DNA of 64,000 nt, from contig OX637398.1 of assembly GCA_951799425.1 (NCBI GenBank), positions 4,831,501 through 4,895,500 of the forward strand, read 5' to 3'. Positions 48,134 through 59,180 of the stretch are shown one piece after another. Position 1 is the stretch's first letter. The number at the start of each line of letters is the position of its first letter. The stretch comes from Ilex aquifolium. Lineage: Eukaryota; Streptophyta; Magnoliopsida; Aquifoliales; Aquifoliaceae. The notes below the pieces were generated by a model. It was not told the DNA's origin, made no database searches, and saw only the letters and a program-made list of their open reading frames with translations. Made by a program: the position numbers and the translations under genes.

Positions 48134-48138
48134 AATTT

Positions 48139-48626
48139 TACTCTCTATCAAAGTTATTTCGATATTTTTTTTTTTGTATGGTTAGTGATATAGTCTAACA
48201 TCTTATTCCAACTCATCCATGATGGAATTCAAAAAATTCCTGTTGGTTAAAATGTAAAATTCAAAGGAAAAGATAGAACACAACAACAAATAACTATTCC
48301 ATGGGGGCAGCCCCTGTAAATTTTCAGTCATTTATACAATTGTAAGTGTGCTGGTCGGAAGGAAAATGTGAAAACCGACGAGTCGACGACAAAAAAAGGA
48401 CGGAAGTTGTGGCGTTTTCTTCAATTAAAGTGAGGATGGGGGCAAGCTTAGTTTACTTGTCCCACATGGGATATGCCATAAGCCCTGCTGACCCAGGTAG
48501 GCTACACTACAGGTTACATAGGATGCCCTAGCCACAAGTATTAAATATAATTTTTTTTTGTGTGTGTGTATATATATATGTATAATTTGATAAATAATAT
48601 GACTATTAAGTCTTAAAATGAACCTT
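48139..48626. other. Intergenic DNA
   Basis: No gene is supported. The 61-codon plus frame at 48346-48531 is unrecognised. Confidence 0.35.
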
Positions 48627-48837
48627 TAATCCCAAGATAGCTCAAGTGATAACAAAGTTATAAATTCAGATATTTTGAGTTCAAATTTTGGCAATCCCTT
48701 AGAGTCAAACTATGAGAGATTTATCTCTAGTCCTGACGTGGATGATCTACTTTTGACCGGACTAGGGAGGAGATTAATTGAGGAGTGCGTAAATTGGCCC
48801 AAACACCCCTAACTATTGAACAAAAAAAAAACAAAAA
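48627..48837 (+). mobile_element. tRNA-derived SINE, family C
   Basis: It starts taatcccaagatagctcaag (A-box-like) with a B-box-like gagttcaaatttt, continues through cgtggatgatctacttttga, and ends in attgaac plus a long A-tail. The flanks aaaatgaacctt (48615-48626) and aaaatgaatctt (48838-48849) form a 12-bp target duplication with one mismatch. Confidence 0.72.
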
Positions 48838-50121
48838 AAAATGAATCTTCAACATTTTACCGATGTATAATCAATCTTAAAGAGGTTAGGATCATCATAA
48901 CTGGGTTAAGTAGTCAAACCCGTTTAATAAATTGATGGACACAAACCTATTTATCAATAAATGAACGTATTGATGACACAAAAAAGAAAAAAAAAGAAAC
49001 ATACAACAAAAAAACAATCCGAACCAAAATCTGACATGATATGTTCCACTGTGAATCCTAATAGATGAGTGATGAATTTATGATGGTTTGTATGAATTGA
49101 ATTTTAGAAGCCTGAAAGGGTAATATGACCTAAAAATCCTTTGAAGGGGCAGACGTCTCAAGATTAACCCTCCAATCCCTGTCATGGTTATAAATGCCCA
49201 CTCAATTCATGACCAAGAAAGTGAAGTAATGTGTAGTCTGTACTCTCCGTAGACACAAGCTTTCCTTTGTTTAATCCAAAGCATACACAACATTCCGAAT
49301 CTCAAAAGCCAAACAAAAGGCAGCAGAATATGAGGCTAACAACCTCATACCCATCCACTTTCAGCTAATCCTATAGTGCCAACTTGCATTGCAACTTGCA
49401 ATGACAATAAAATATATAATCAAATAAATGAAAATCTATGGGCCCCTCCTTTTTCTCTACTGGCACTCCAACTGGAACGTTCGACAATAATGCCCCATAA
49501 AAAGTTCAAAAATTTATTTAAAAAAAAAAAAAACAACCCGCAAAGTAATAGACCCAAAAAATAACATAGGTTGATTCACCAATCGAACAAATATTCAAGG
49601 TAAAGCCGCATGTTTTGGGTTGAGTTTTTTTTGAGTTTAACGATTAATGGTATCCGGGTCAGTTTATCCGTATCTTGATTAATCTTTTTTTTAATCAAAT
49701 TAAAGATAGATCATCCACACTAAAATTAAGATATTCATGAGAAATAAATCTCGTGTTACACTTTCTAACGACATAAAATTTATACTTAACTGAAATACTT
49801 GGTTTTTAAGAATTTACATTCGATTGAGATTTTTGATGCAACCATAAGTTTAAAGGATATCTTGTCGATTCTCCATCACATAATAAAAAAAACAAAAAAA
49901 AAAGGTGGAGCCAAAGAAGTTTTTTTATTTTTATCAAGGAGCCAAAGAAGATTGGCCCAGACAACAGAGCAATGTTATGGAGGAGAAATATTTAAATCCT
50001 CATGTTGGTCAAGTCCCTGTCAGATAACTTAACCAATTAAATGAAATGGGCAAGTGGGGATTAGTTTTTTCGGCGCACACAGTATGATAAGAAGAAACCC
50101 AAAAGGCTGATGAATAAACAA
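48838..50121. other. Intergenic DNA with a decayed SINE
   Basis: No gene is supported. At about 49625-49800 the minus strand carries a diverged family C SINE (ttaatcaaattaaagataga, tcatccacactaaaattaag). The frames at 49376-49564 and 49799-50032 are unrecognised. Confidence 0.4.
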
Positions 50122-50945
50122 GACTTAATTATTTATTTTACCTTTCAACTATACTTGTATTAATCTAAGTCCCTATATTATACTTTGTATTAATTTAGCT
50201 CTTGCACTATGTAATTTGTGTCAATGTGATCCTTTCGTATACATTCGTAATTAAGTTTGACAAAATTTTCTCAAGTGTGTATCACATGAGTCGGAGATTA
50301 GGGTATCATTTATGGTAGATGTGATAATTTCTAACACAACACGAAAACATGAAATGAAATCAACAAGAAAAATTCACTGTTTCTGGTTGATCATTTTTCG
50401 ACACGAACTCGTATATGACACAACCTGTTAATACGAATAATAAATTGGTTGAGTTAGTGTCAAACACGAAATTAACACGATTAACACGTTTAAATAATAT
50501 TATAAGAATAAAATAGTAATTTTTTATCATATTTTATCAAGCAATGACCAAATTTTTATATAAAAAAAAGATATTTTTACTCATTTTTATTATTATATTT
50601 ATTAAATTAATTTTTAGTTTATTGAAAAAGTATGAACATATATTCGATTAAGTGATAATAAAATTTTAGACATAAAACTGAACGTTAAATTTATTATTCA
50701 CAGGTTATATAGTTTAATACGAACATGACACGAAAATAAATAGTTCGATATGATTGTCACCCCTAGTTTTAGAGGTCACGTGATGTACACGTGAAAAATT
50801 TCGTGAAAGTTAATAACGAATTTGGACAGAAAGACTACATTGACACAAATATTAAAATTTTGAGAGCTAAATTGATATAAAACATAGTTCAAAAACTTCA
50901 TTAACAAAAATAATATAATTCAAGGGTCAAATAAATAATTAACTC
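50122..50945. mobile_element. Mutator-like element with ~180-bp TIRs, interrupted by a hAT
   Basis: The left arm gacttaattatttattttac and the inverse of the right arm gagttaattatttatttgac start inverted repeats that can be followed for ~180 bp (ttgtgtcaatgt in both). The element is flanked by a perfect 9-bp duplication AATAAACAA (50113-50121 and 50946-50954), the Mutator signature. Nearly everything between the arms is the hAT copy at 50316-50765. There is no coding capacity. Confidence 0.8.
50316..50765. mobile_element. hAT-like element nested in the Mutator-like element
   Basis: The left end tagatgtgataatttctaac and the inverse of the right end (taggggtgacaatcatatcg) are diverged versions of the TAGGGGTGTCAA terminus of the hAT at 5687-7825. 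Inner motifs (acacgaaattaacacgatta, taatacgaacatgacacg) correspond to its subterminal repeats. The 8-bp duplication is no longer recognisable, so it is older than the copy at 5687. Confidence 0.6.
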
Positions 50946-51274
50946 AATAAACAACTCAAAAAAAATAAAAATTGATAACGAGTTGCTTTAATCTTCAATA
51001 ATAATTTAATATATGGTCCATACTTTGGATCCACTAGTACAGCCTTTATATATTTGGGTAAACAGGCCTGCACCTGCACCAAGAAGCTTGGAATTCGTCG
51101 TGGTTGGCTATATTCAATGAAAAGAAGCGGTGGTGAAATCCGCGTCACACTTTTTCTTTCTTTGTCTTGATTAGCATACTATAAACTATATGCCGGTCCC
51201 TCAATTATGTACTCCACATCACACCCATGTCTCATTGTTTTTGACCCATTTCCTTGCAAAAGATTCTTTCTTAA

Positions 51275-51501
51275 CAATCTCGATGATAGTTCAAATAATA
51301 ATAAGAAAGAATTGTAAATTTAAATGTTTCGATTTTAAATTTTGACAATTTTTTGAAATTAGGTCATAAAATATTTATTTTTCATAAATATTCTAACCCC
51401 TATGTGGATGGTCTGCTTTTAATCGGACTGGAGAAGAAATTAATCGAAGTGCATATAAATTAACTCAAACAACTCTGATCGTTGAACGAAAAAAAAAACT
51501 A
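51275..51501 (+). mobile_element. tRNA-derived SINE, family C
   Basis: The body shares tgtggatggtctgcttttaa and atcggactggagaagaaatt with family C, and ends cgttgaacg plus an A-tail. An 8-bp duplication TTTCTTAA flanks it (51267-51274 and 51502-51509). Confidence 0.68.
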
Positions 51502-51618
51502 TTTCTTAAGTTGTAGCATACAAAAATATAGCCCCTAAATTAGTGGTTTTATTGTGATTCCAGACATTTCGGGGTGTCAATAACAAATTTGGCCAATGTC
51601 CGAGGTTGTTAAACTCTA

Positions 51619-52736
51619 TCTATATAATAAAGTAGTTAGATTGTTTATTTTGAACTTTTCGCGGCTCAAATCATTTTGATCTGATGGTCCTAATTAGACT
51701 TTTATTCATTTACAACTCTAAGACTTTCATCTCTCATATAACTCTCTATATCTATCTATCTTATAATCTCTCTCTCTCTCATACTATATTATTTATTCCA
51801 TAAAATAGATGAAATTATATATTATACAATTATTTATTCCATGAAACTAATTCAAAGTTTTTATATATCGGCATGTATTTTACCACTTAATTTGTAAATA
51901 ACACTTAATATAAATAAAAAGTAGTACATTGATATTTAACACGAAATGAACCTTAGAAAGGGTAATTGTAAAAATAATAAAATTTGATTTATTTGAATTT
52001 TTAATTTATTTGATTTTATTAAATTTTTAATTTTTTGGTACTAAAATTAGAAAGGGTAATTGTAAAAATAATAAAATTTATTGGGATGAAATTATCAATT
52101 TTTGTTAGCAACATTGACGGAAGAGAGACAGAGAGGGTCTTCGTGCAATGAATTTTAAATCTCAGTGAGTCTCCGTGTTATTTATAAAATGTCAGGAGGT
52201 GTCCGTGTAATATTGTCAAAACTCAGAGGTTGTTTGTGATTTTTACCCTGTTTTTTAATTAAACATTAATTTATTATTATTCTATCCTATAAATTTGAAT
52301 TATTGTATTTTTAATAAAAAAATTATTGGTTAGGAGAGTTTGTTGGTAATCAATTAAATTGCACGGGGATAGGGTGGATTGAAAATATGGTGGTTGAGTT
52401 TATAATTATGTTGTGTTATTGGATTGAGTGATATTAGAGGTAATAAATTTATGAGTCTTATAAATGGGTAAGATTTTATTTATTGCTTAAAATTTATAAA
52501 TTTCAATGGGTTATATTAGTATTTTTTTTCTTCAGATGCATTTGTATATATGATGTTATTTTGGAGAGTTTTATATATTTTTATGATAGTTTTATTAATA
52601 TGGAGGATATGATCAATAATATATTTCGAAAAGAATAATTGATATAAATATTTTTAGGTCATTTCTTTTAAATTTGGATAATTGTTTAAGTTTTTTTATT
52701 TATTGTATAGTGTCTTCAGATACGGACAATAACTAG
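51619..52736 (+). mobile_element. Helitron, family B (1.12 kb)
   Basis: It starts TCTATATAATAAAGTAGTTA after an A and ends with hairpin-like GTGTCTTCAGATAC and GGACAATAACTAG before T52737. Its subterminal block tttcgcggctcaaatcattt and its 3' ~400 bp (tggaggatatgatcaataat) match the 2.47-kb copy at 9214-11685. It has no Rep/helicase frame. Confidence 0.83.
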
Positions 52737-54170
52737 TAATACTATAAATAGGGGGAGTCTCGTGCAATAGTCATTCACTAATTGGAAATAACATTATTCT
52801 CCCGCACACAGGAAATTAAAGATCTGTACTATACAAAAAGAGTGTTAAGGTACTTTAGAATTTAATGTTATTTTCATAACATCCAAAACAATGAGAACGG
52901 TTTTGCGTGGAATGCTATTAGAACAAAAGTAATCATTATGCTGGGGAGTAGCCACATGATATATTGATGCAAGCATAGGAATTCCAGAACATATCAATAA
53001 TGTTTCATATCAGGACTCAATTGATTTGCCAGAGACAATAGTATATAACTGTTCTTTGTAAAAACACGAAACCATATTAAGGTAAGGTGTATTTCTTGGA
53101 GGCATTTTATCAAACAACTAAAGAACTAAATGAGAAAAGTGAAATGGTGTGTAAAGAAAGGTAATTTTGTCTAACGAAATTGATATCAGTAAGATCAGGG
53201 AACATACCTTCATGACCCAGAAGAATTCAGTAATTTTTCTCCTGAGAGGTGGTGGAATTGTTTTCACATGCCTTGGTTCAACATCTATGAACCATATCGT
53301 ACGATAGAGAGCTTGTACTACTTGCAGTCAAGGTGTCAGAGACCAACAACAAGTGGGTGGAATGGGTGGTGGATGGTGGATGGTGGATGGTGGAGTGGAG
53401 CCAAATATTAGAGAAGAAAGAAGAAGGTTCCGTGGGACCCATTTCAAATGCGGCGAGACGCAACATTGCAAAAAAATAAACCCCCATTCACTGAACCCTC
53501 TCTCTCTCTTTCTCTCCGCTCATTATTTTTGGGGTATTCTTGTAGGACCTAGTTGAATAAAATACTTGAGATTATAAATGATGTGGAACCCACCAGAGCC
53601 CGCAAAGATAGGAGCAGTATAGGAGGAGGAGGAGACTCCAACCAAAGTGGTGGAATGGAATGGAATGGAAGAGAGAGAAAGTTAATTAGACATAAAAAGG
53701 GAGGAGCAGGATCGAGAAAATCGAAGGTGATATTGGGATTGGCTACCATTGGGTGAAAGAAAGAGACGCAGAAACTGCAAACTTTGTTTGACCCCACACC
53801 CCCTATTGCCAAAGACGAAGACGACAATACAATACACAAAAACTCGGTTCGGTTGATTCCTTATCCCATCTCTTTACAACCCTTCCTTTCCCACCTTCCA
53901 AAAGCCGTCCCCCCCCCCCCCCCCCCCCCCCCCTCTCTCTCTCTCTCGTTTCACATCAACGCAAGAACCCCACTCTGTTTTTTTTTTTTTTAATTAAAAA
54001 TGTGTTGGCTTTGGATAAGTATGGACTATGGAGATATATCTTATTATTCAATAGAAAGTTTTATTTTACACGTCAAACATATATTAAAAAATGCTTTTGT
54101 TTTGTCCAATTCTTTAGACACTACCTATAATATATCAATTTTTTTTACCAATTATAGGTTTACCTCCTCT
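52737..54170. other. Intergenic DNA with one exon-like segment
   Basis: The minus strand at 53201-53320 has an open stretch (ALYRTIWFIDVEPRHVKTIP, then PPLRRKITEFFWVMK) ending at a good donor, AAG|GTATGT. Upstream is a GA-rich leader with an ATG in another frame (53487). I recognise no protein and find no partner exons, so this may be a lost gene's exon or a non-coding transcript. A run of 25 C lies at 53909-53933, followed by (TC)n. Confidence 0.35.
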
Positions 54171-54225
54171 TAATTCTTTCTTTTTTTCAACAATAAAGAG
54201 TGTTTGATTCATTTTCACGCATTTA
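54171..54225 (-). mobile_element. SINE family C, part left of the Tourist insertion
   Basis: tttttttcaacaataaagag plus tgtttgattcattttcacgc correspond to the A-tail end of family C on the minus strand. The rest continues at 55391 after the Tourist-like element. Confidence 0.55.
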
Positions 54226-55390
54226 GGTGCCGTTTGGTTACTCACTGTTTTTGTTTTTTTTTTCAATTTTTGTTAAAATTAAAAATAATAACACGTTTGG
54301 TTTATGTTTTTATTTTTTTTTTAATCAAGTTGTTTTAAAAACAAGGGTGGATATTGAAAACAAGGAAAATGATGTTTTTGAAAACACAGAAAAACGAAAA
54401 CACGCGGGGCTTGTGGAGGCTTTTAATAAGGTCCAGCCTTCGACTTTCATTAGTAGCAAAAAATAGGACATTTTTGTGGCACCTATATAAAGCAACAAAG
54501 CTCCTCTCTCTCACTCTCGCGCTTGTGGGTCTGAGACTATGGCGAATCCAAATCGGCGTGCAGATCTCCACTTTCTCCGGCGTGCAGATCCAAATCGTTT
54601 CTCTCCGGCAAAGCTCTCCACTTTCTTCTCAATCGGCGATGCTCACTCGGTTTTATGTGTGCAGATCTAGGGATTTTTCTTCCTCTCTATTTTATTTTGT
54701 TGTTGATTTCAACATGTGTTTATGTATGGATCTTTTTGTGTGTATCGGTGGTGGTGGACTGAAATCGGTGGTGGTTTTGGGGTGGGTTAGGTGGTGGGTT
54801 TCGGGGTTGTTGCAGTTGGGTTTTCGGGGGCTACTGTGGTGGGTTTGGGGTTTGTGAGTGTATCGGTGGTGGTGGTTTTGGGTGGGTTGGGTGGTTTGTT
54901 TCAGGTGTGCTTTGGTGGGTTTTCAGGGGCTGCTGTGGTGGGTTTTGGGTTTGTGTGTGTGTCGGTGGTGGTGGACTGGTATTGGTGGTGGTTTTGGATG
55001 GGTTGGGTGATGGGTTTTGAGGCTGCTGGGGTGGGTTTTGGGTAGGTTGGGTGGTGGAATTTCGGTGGTGTTGGTGGTGGGGTAGACGGTGGTTGGGTGG
55101 TGGCTAAACAGGGGTGGCGGTGGTGGTGGCGGCTGGGTGGGGTGGATTTTCGGTGATTTGGGTGGAGATGCATTTGGTATTAAAAAATTAATTAAAATAA
55201 TTACAGTGAAGTATAAAAACAATGATATAATACCAAACATATTTTTTATTTTTGTTTTTATAATTTTATAAATATAAATGACTACCAAACATGTTTTATA
55301 TTTTTAATTTTTATTACAAAAAAAACAAAAATTTGTTTTATTTTCTTTTATAAAAAAAACATAAAAATAAAAACGTTACCAAACGCACCC
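54226..55390. mobile_element. Tourist-like (PIF/Harbinger) element, 1.17 kb, inserted in a SINE
   Basis: The termini GGTGCCGTTTGGTTAC and the inverse of the right end GGGTGCGTTTGGTAAC fit the Tourist consensus. Flanking TTA occurs on both sides (54223-54225 and 55391-55393). Subterminal tgtttggt motifs repeat near the right end. The interior holds a promoter-like stretch (cacctatataaagcaacaaa) followed by a CT leader and a 43-codon frame from the ATG at 54539 (MANPNRRADLHFLRRADPNR). A GGT-rich minisatellite of ~115-bp units covers 54750-55130. No transposase is seen. The promoter-plus-leader suggests captured host sequence (Pack-type), but the donor is unknown. Confidence 0.7.
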
Positions 55391-55445
55391 TTAGACTAAT
55401 TTTTTTCGCAATCCAATCAAAAATAAGTCATTCACGTTGAGATTA
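55391..55445 (-). mobile_element. SINE family C, part right of the Tourist insertion
   Basis: actaatttttttcgcaatcc plus aatcaaaaataagtcattca continue the SINE body interrupted at 54225. The match to other copies fades after about 55445. Confidence 0.55.
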
Positions 55446-56007
55446 TCGTTCCTCTCCTACACTTTTCTCATCTCCCTCTCTCTCTTACACACACATCAAT
55501 TCTTATAGCAATTTTAGGTTTTCCTTTTTTTAATCCTTCTTACACACCATTATAAATAATAGTATTATTGTAACATATTAATTTGATTTAATATCTTGAC
55601 TTGATAACATATATCAATTGAGGATGTCTCGAATAAATAATTTTAAAAAATTATTGATTAATGTTAACCAATACTAAATATTAAATTAAACTATTAGATC
55701 TAATAACAATAATATATATCCCATCAACATAGTGGAATAACAAGAGCAACTCTATTGGAACCTAATTTACTAATTTAATTCACTATGACCTTGGGATTAA
55801 CTGTGGAGTTCATCAAACATCGAATCTTTGTGTTGATCCAATGGTTTCAATAAAATTACATCATTAGCTAAGCAAATTAAGTTAAATTTTTAGATCTAAA
55901 TAACATTAATCGAATAACAATCCTAAAATATGCATGTTTTCTGACGTTGTTACCTAATTCCACCGTGCCTATCATCATGCAAGTAGAAAAACACTTACCG
56001 ATGATAA
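55446..56007. other. Intergenic DNA
   Basis: An AT-rich stretch with no gene or defined repeat. Confidence 0.35.
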
Positions 56008-56160
56008 TGTTTCGTTTGGTAGGAATGATGAAAAGTATGAGGGATGGAAAGTAGGAGGAATACACATTTTCTATCTTTCAAGAAAAGAAAGTAGGAATGA
56101 TACAATTTTCTTTCTTTGTGTTTGGTAGGATGAATGAAAAATAAAAATAATTTTTTTTTT
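56008..56160. repeat. Decayed MITE-like repeat (GTTTGGTAGGA family)
   Basis: cgtttggtaggaatgatgaa and tctttcaagaaaagaaagta match the block at 12745-12905. A second gtttggtaggatgaatg at about 56120 suggests an internal duplication. The ends are unresolved. Confidence 0.35.
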
Positions 56161-56169
56161 GTGTGCTTG

Positions 56170-57124
56170 CTAAGATTAGTTGTGACAATCGAGTCATGTC
56201 GTGTCAGGGCAGTACCGACAATCAAGCACAACCGTCACTCAGGAAAACCATGTCAAATTCGGAAAGGATGCTTTTAACCCCAGGTCAGAGCTGATGTCAT
56301 CCTCGTGACATGGGGCTTGGGGGCAAATAATAATGATGGGATTTCGGGTATGGGCCGCCATAATCAAGAGCCGAATAAGTCCAGGAGGACTCTACTTGCA
56401 CAGTGGCCCAAATGGATCGTCCGCAGCTTGTCCACGGCAAGAGTAGAATGGACCGCGCCCAAAGAATAAAGCCCAACAGTACCAGAAGGCTTGAAGTCTA
56501 GCCCAGCCTCAATCCAACTCAGCTGGAGGTCAGTTTAGGATAAAGGAGCTCGGCCCAATGTCTATCCTGAAGCACTCTCGTCGCGTCACGTGTCCTGAGG
56601 GAAGAGGGACCACTTCTGACACCCATAACGAACACAAAGAAAATATTGATGTGCGTAACCGCTCAAGGACTGTGAGTGCAGTGGCATCATGTGACAGAGG
56701 CCGCTACGGGATAAAAGTAGAAAGGCCCACAAAATAAGCTAAAATGAAGAAAGAGCCGCAGGAAACCCTAGAAAGATCACTTGTATAAATACGACATTAT
56801 TACACAACAAAAATCTACAATCATCGTCTTCCTCTCTACATACTTAGGTTATATGCTCAGATAAACTTGCATTGTCTAGCCATTTTCTTGTAGAGGCTCT
56901 AAGCCTGTAATATCACTGTGCTAACCTTCTTCAAGCAATATACATCTCAATAAACAAGAGATTCTGTTTCAATAGACGTACCCTTAATCCTTCGGGTAAG
57001 GCGAACTACTTACGTAACATTTTTACAACTCTATCTATTGTTATATTTATATACCTGCCCTGCATCCTCTCTTGACCATCTGACTGTGGTTCTAGACTTG
57101 GGCTAATATATCCCAGCATCATCA
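56170..57124 (+). mobile_element. Partial LTR retrotransposon (Gypsy-like): 3' remnant plus 3' LTR
   Basis: 56170-56333 looks like the last internal bases, ending in a purine-rich tract (catggggcttgggggcaaat). The LTR runs from about 56334 (TGATGGGATTTC) to 57124 (CAGCATCATCA), ~790 bp. A TATA box (tataaatacg, about 56785) and an AATAAA signal (about 56951) lie at sensible positions in it. No 5' LTR or coding domain is in the window and no matching target duplication was found, so this is a broken, old copy. The superfamily is inferred from LTR style only. Confidence 0.6.
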
Positions 57125-58179
57125 TATTATATCGTGAAATGATTTCACACTGACATACCATTCCTCGTATACCCAATTTGCCACGTATTGCTGAGACGAA
57201 TCCACATCAAATTGCAGCAGGCAGGTCAGAGTTTTGACTTAAACGAATCTAAAGACTCACATTTGGTGTTCATTAATTGCAACAAAATAAATATTTTTTA
57301 TTATTAAATGATGGAAAGAGGATAAAAACCGCTTACCATTTAATCGGTGGAAATATTTTATAATGAGTACCATGTTTTCATCTTATGAAAAAAGAAATGC
57401 ATCGAAAACCTAACCGACAATCAATCAGAATTAAACAAAATAGTGGGGTGTAATTTGTTTTACTTTGGGTTGAAAGGCGTAAAGTAAAAGCATATGACAT
57501 GCGTCTCCTAGGTGTTTGAAAGAACAAAGCCATTCAAGCCACTGTGGTAAATGGAGAATGACATTCATGATCACGACTTCAAATCACAAAGTCCACAAAT
57601 TTAAGATAAACTAGGATATGATAAACTCTAGAACATGAAGATTATATTAGATTAGATTTATGAGGTGGGATTAATCCAAATACAAACTTAATTAATCCCA
57701 CGTTAATTTTCAATTGGTTTTTCACTTTTGTACCATTTTTTTCCCCTTAATTCAATATATTAAATTTTTTTTTTTTGTTTTTTTATTACAGAGTATCAAG
57801 ACTTGCGTTGACTATTTCTTTCGGTTGACAACCGAACGGATTCAATTCTCATTCAGCAATTTGTTTCTATGTCTTCTTTATTAAGGTTATTAGATTTGAC
57901 TAGGAGATAAGAGAATAAAAGTAAACAAAGACCAAAGTAAGTAGTTTATTCACGTCAAGCAAGTCATGGTGGAACACAAAAAAGAAAAAAAGGAAAAAAA
58001 AATTGACTAAAGAAGAAGAAGGAATCACCGGAGAACTTTCATTTTTCCCACCTGTTTGGGGAAATCCTGTGCCGGTGATTTACAAAAAACTCGCCGGAAT
58101 TCGGTTCGGAGAAAACTCTACCCACCAGAAAGAAAAACAAAAGATTAAAAATGAACAGTAAAATATCTGATAGATAAAC
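57125..58179. other. Intergenic DNA and 3' flank of the LBD gene
   Basis: No gene is supported. A block at about 57765-57860 (ttattacagagtatcaagac, ggattcaattctc) resembles the tail part of SINE family D. The last ~150 bp should hold the LBD 3' UTR. Confidence 0.35.
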
Positions 58180-58946
58180 CTAATTGAACAGATTAAGAAG
58201 CTTTGGTTCTCCTCCTGGTGCACTGCGATGATCTCCAAAACCATTTTCACAACACGCCGTTGTCACAGATTCTTCAGAATTCCTCGACGGCGTCCCTGGT
58301 CGCCGCTTCTCAGGCAAAACAGTCGCCGGAAAAACAGGAGTTAAACTGAGATCAAGATCTGTGAACTGCACTAGTTTTTCTGATTGATCATCTGAACGCC
58401 TACGCTTTTGCACCGTTGATCGAGAATTCAAGCTCGGATCTTGAGTCTTAAAGATTTCAGTAGACACTTCGGAGGCCTCGTAAAGTTCTGATCTCAATGG
58501 ACTTCCACCGAGAAACGCCGGTATCGGACGCAACGCGCCACCACGGAGGACGGTCTCCACCGCCGCTTGACACACGTGCCAGTTGCCAGTCCATAAAAGC
58601 CCCACCGCTCCATTCACTGGATTTACCGTCCGGCCGGCGGCTTCAAACAAAAGCGACTGAAACAGGGCTGTGACAAAAAAAAATCGTCAAGAACTGAATC
58701 AGTAAAACATCAAGACATCGAAATTTTGGAGTTAGAAGAGAGAGAGAGAGGAAGATAATTACCAGGTCTTTTGTTTTCGGGGACAGCGGAGATGAAAGCC
58801 ATGAGACCGGCGCGACCAAAGAACTTGGCCACGAAGACAGTGGCGTGACCTTGAGCTTCAGCGGTTTCGATCCACTGCAAACATGGGCGAAGAATACAGT
58901 TCTCACTGCATCCCTTCCGTAGAACTCGACATCCATTGCAACTCAT
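58180..58946 (-). CDS. Class II LOB-domain transcription factor, LBD37/38/39 type, two exons
   Basis: The CDS is join(58763..58946, 58180..58667) on the minus strand, 223 residues, with a 95-bp GT-AG intron. The start [17 protein letters not shown] carries the zinc block C-x2-C-x6-C-x3-C (C3, C6, C13, C17). The GAS region follows ([20 protein letters not shown], then [15 protein letters not shown]). The intron falls after KRP, where family members split, and exon 2 reads [20 protein letters not shown], then [20 protein letters not shown]. This matches LBD37/38/39 rather than LBD40-42, and the class I leucine zipper is absent. Near the C-terminus is LDLSLTP, an EAR-type LxLxL repression motif. 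In Arabidopsis this trio is nitrate-induced and represses anthocyanin and nitrogen-response genes in the nucleus; that role is transferred by homology. A short basic motif (QKRRRSDD) may direct nuclear import. The gene appears intact. Confidence 0.93.
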
Positions 58947-59180
58947 CTCTCTCTCTCTCTGTATATATATGTATATATCTCCGGCACAGGAACTAGGTCA
59001 GATTTGATGATGATGAACAGAAAAAAGCATACTACTTTGGACCCAAGAAACAGAAACAAGGGGTAGGAGGAGACGACCATAGAAGAGAGGAATGAAGATT
59101 GGATTGGAGATGGGGAGGCAAATATATAAAAAGGAGAGAGAGAGAGGTTTTGGTTAACTAGAGTCGAGTTAGCTTTGGTA
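58947..59180 (-). promoter_or_regulatory. 5' UTR and core promoter of the LBD gene
   Basis: On the minus strand a TATA box (tttttatatatttgcc, about 59118-59133) lies ~175 bp upstream of the ATG, giving a 5' UTR of roughly 150 bp. CT tracts (58948-58960, 59136-59147) and a (TA)n stretch at 58961-58978 are also present. Confidence 0.5.

Noticed and set aside
54791-55288. Gly/Val-rich and Pro/His-rich frames near 55 kb
   Set aside because: They read through a GGT minisatellite in a Tourist-like element on both strands.
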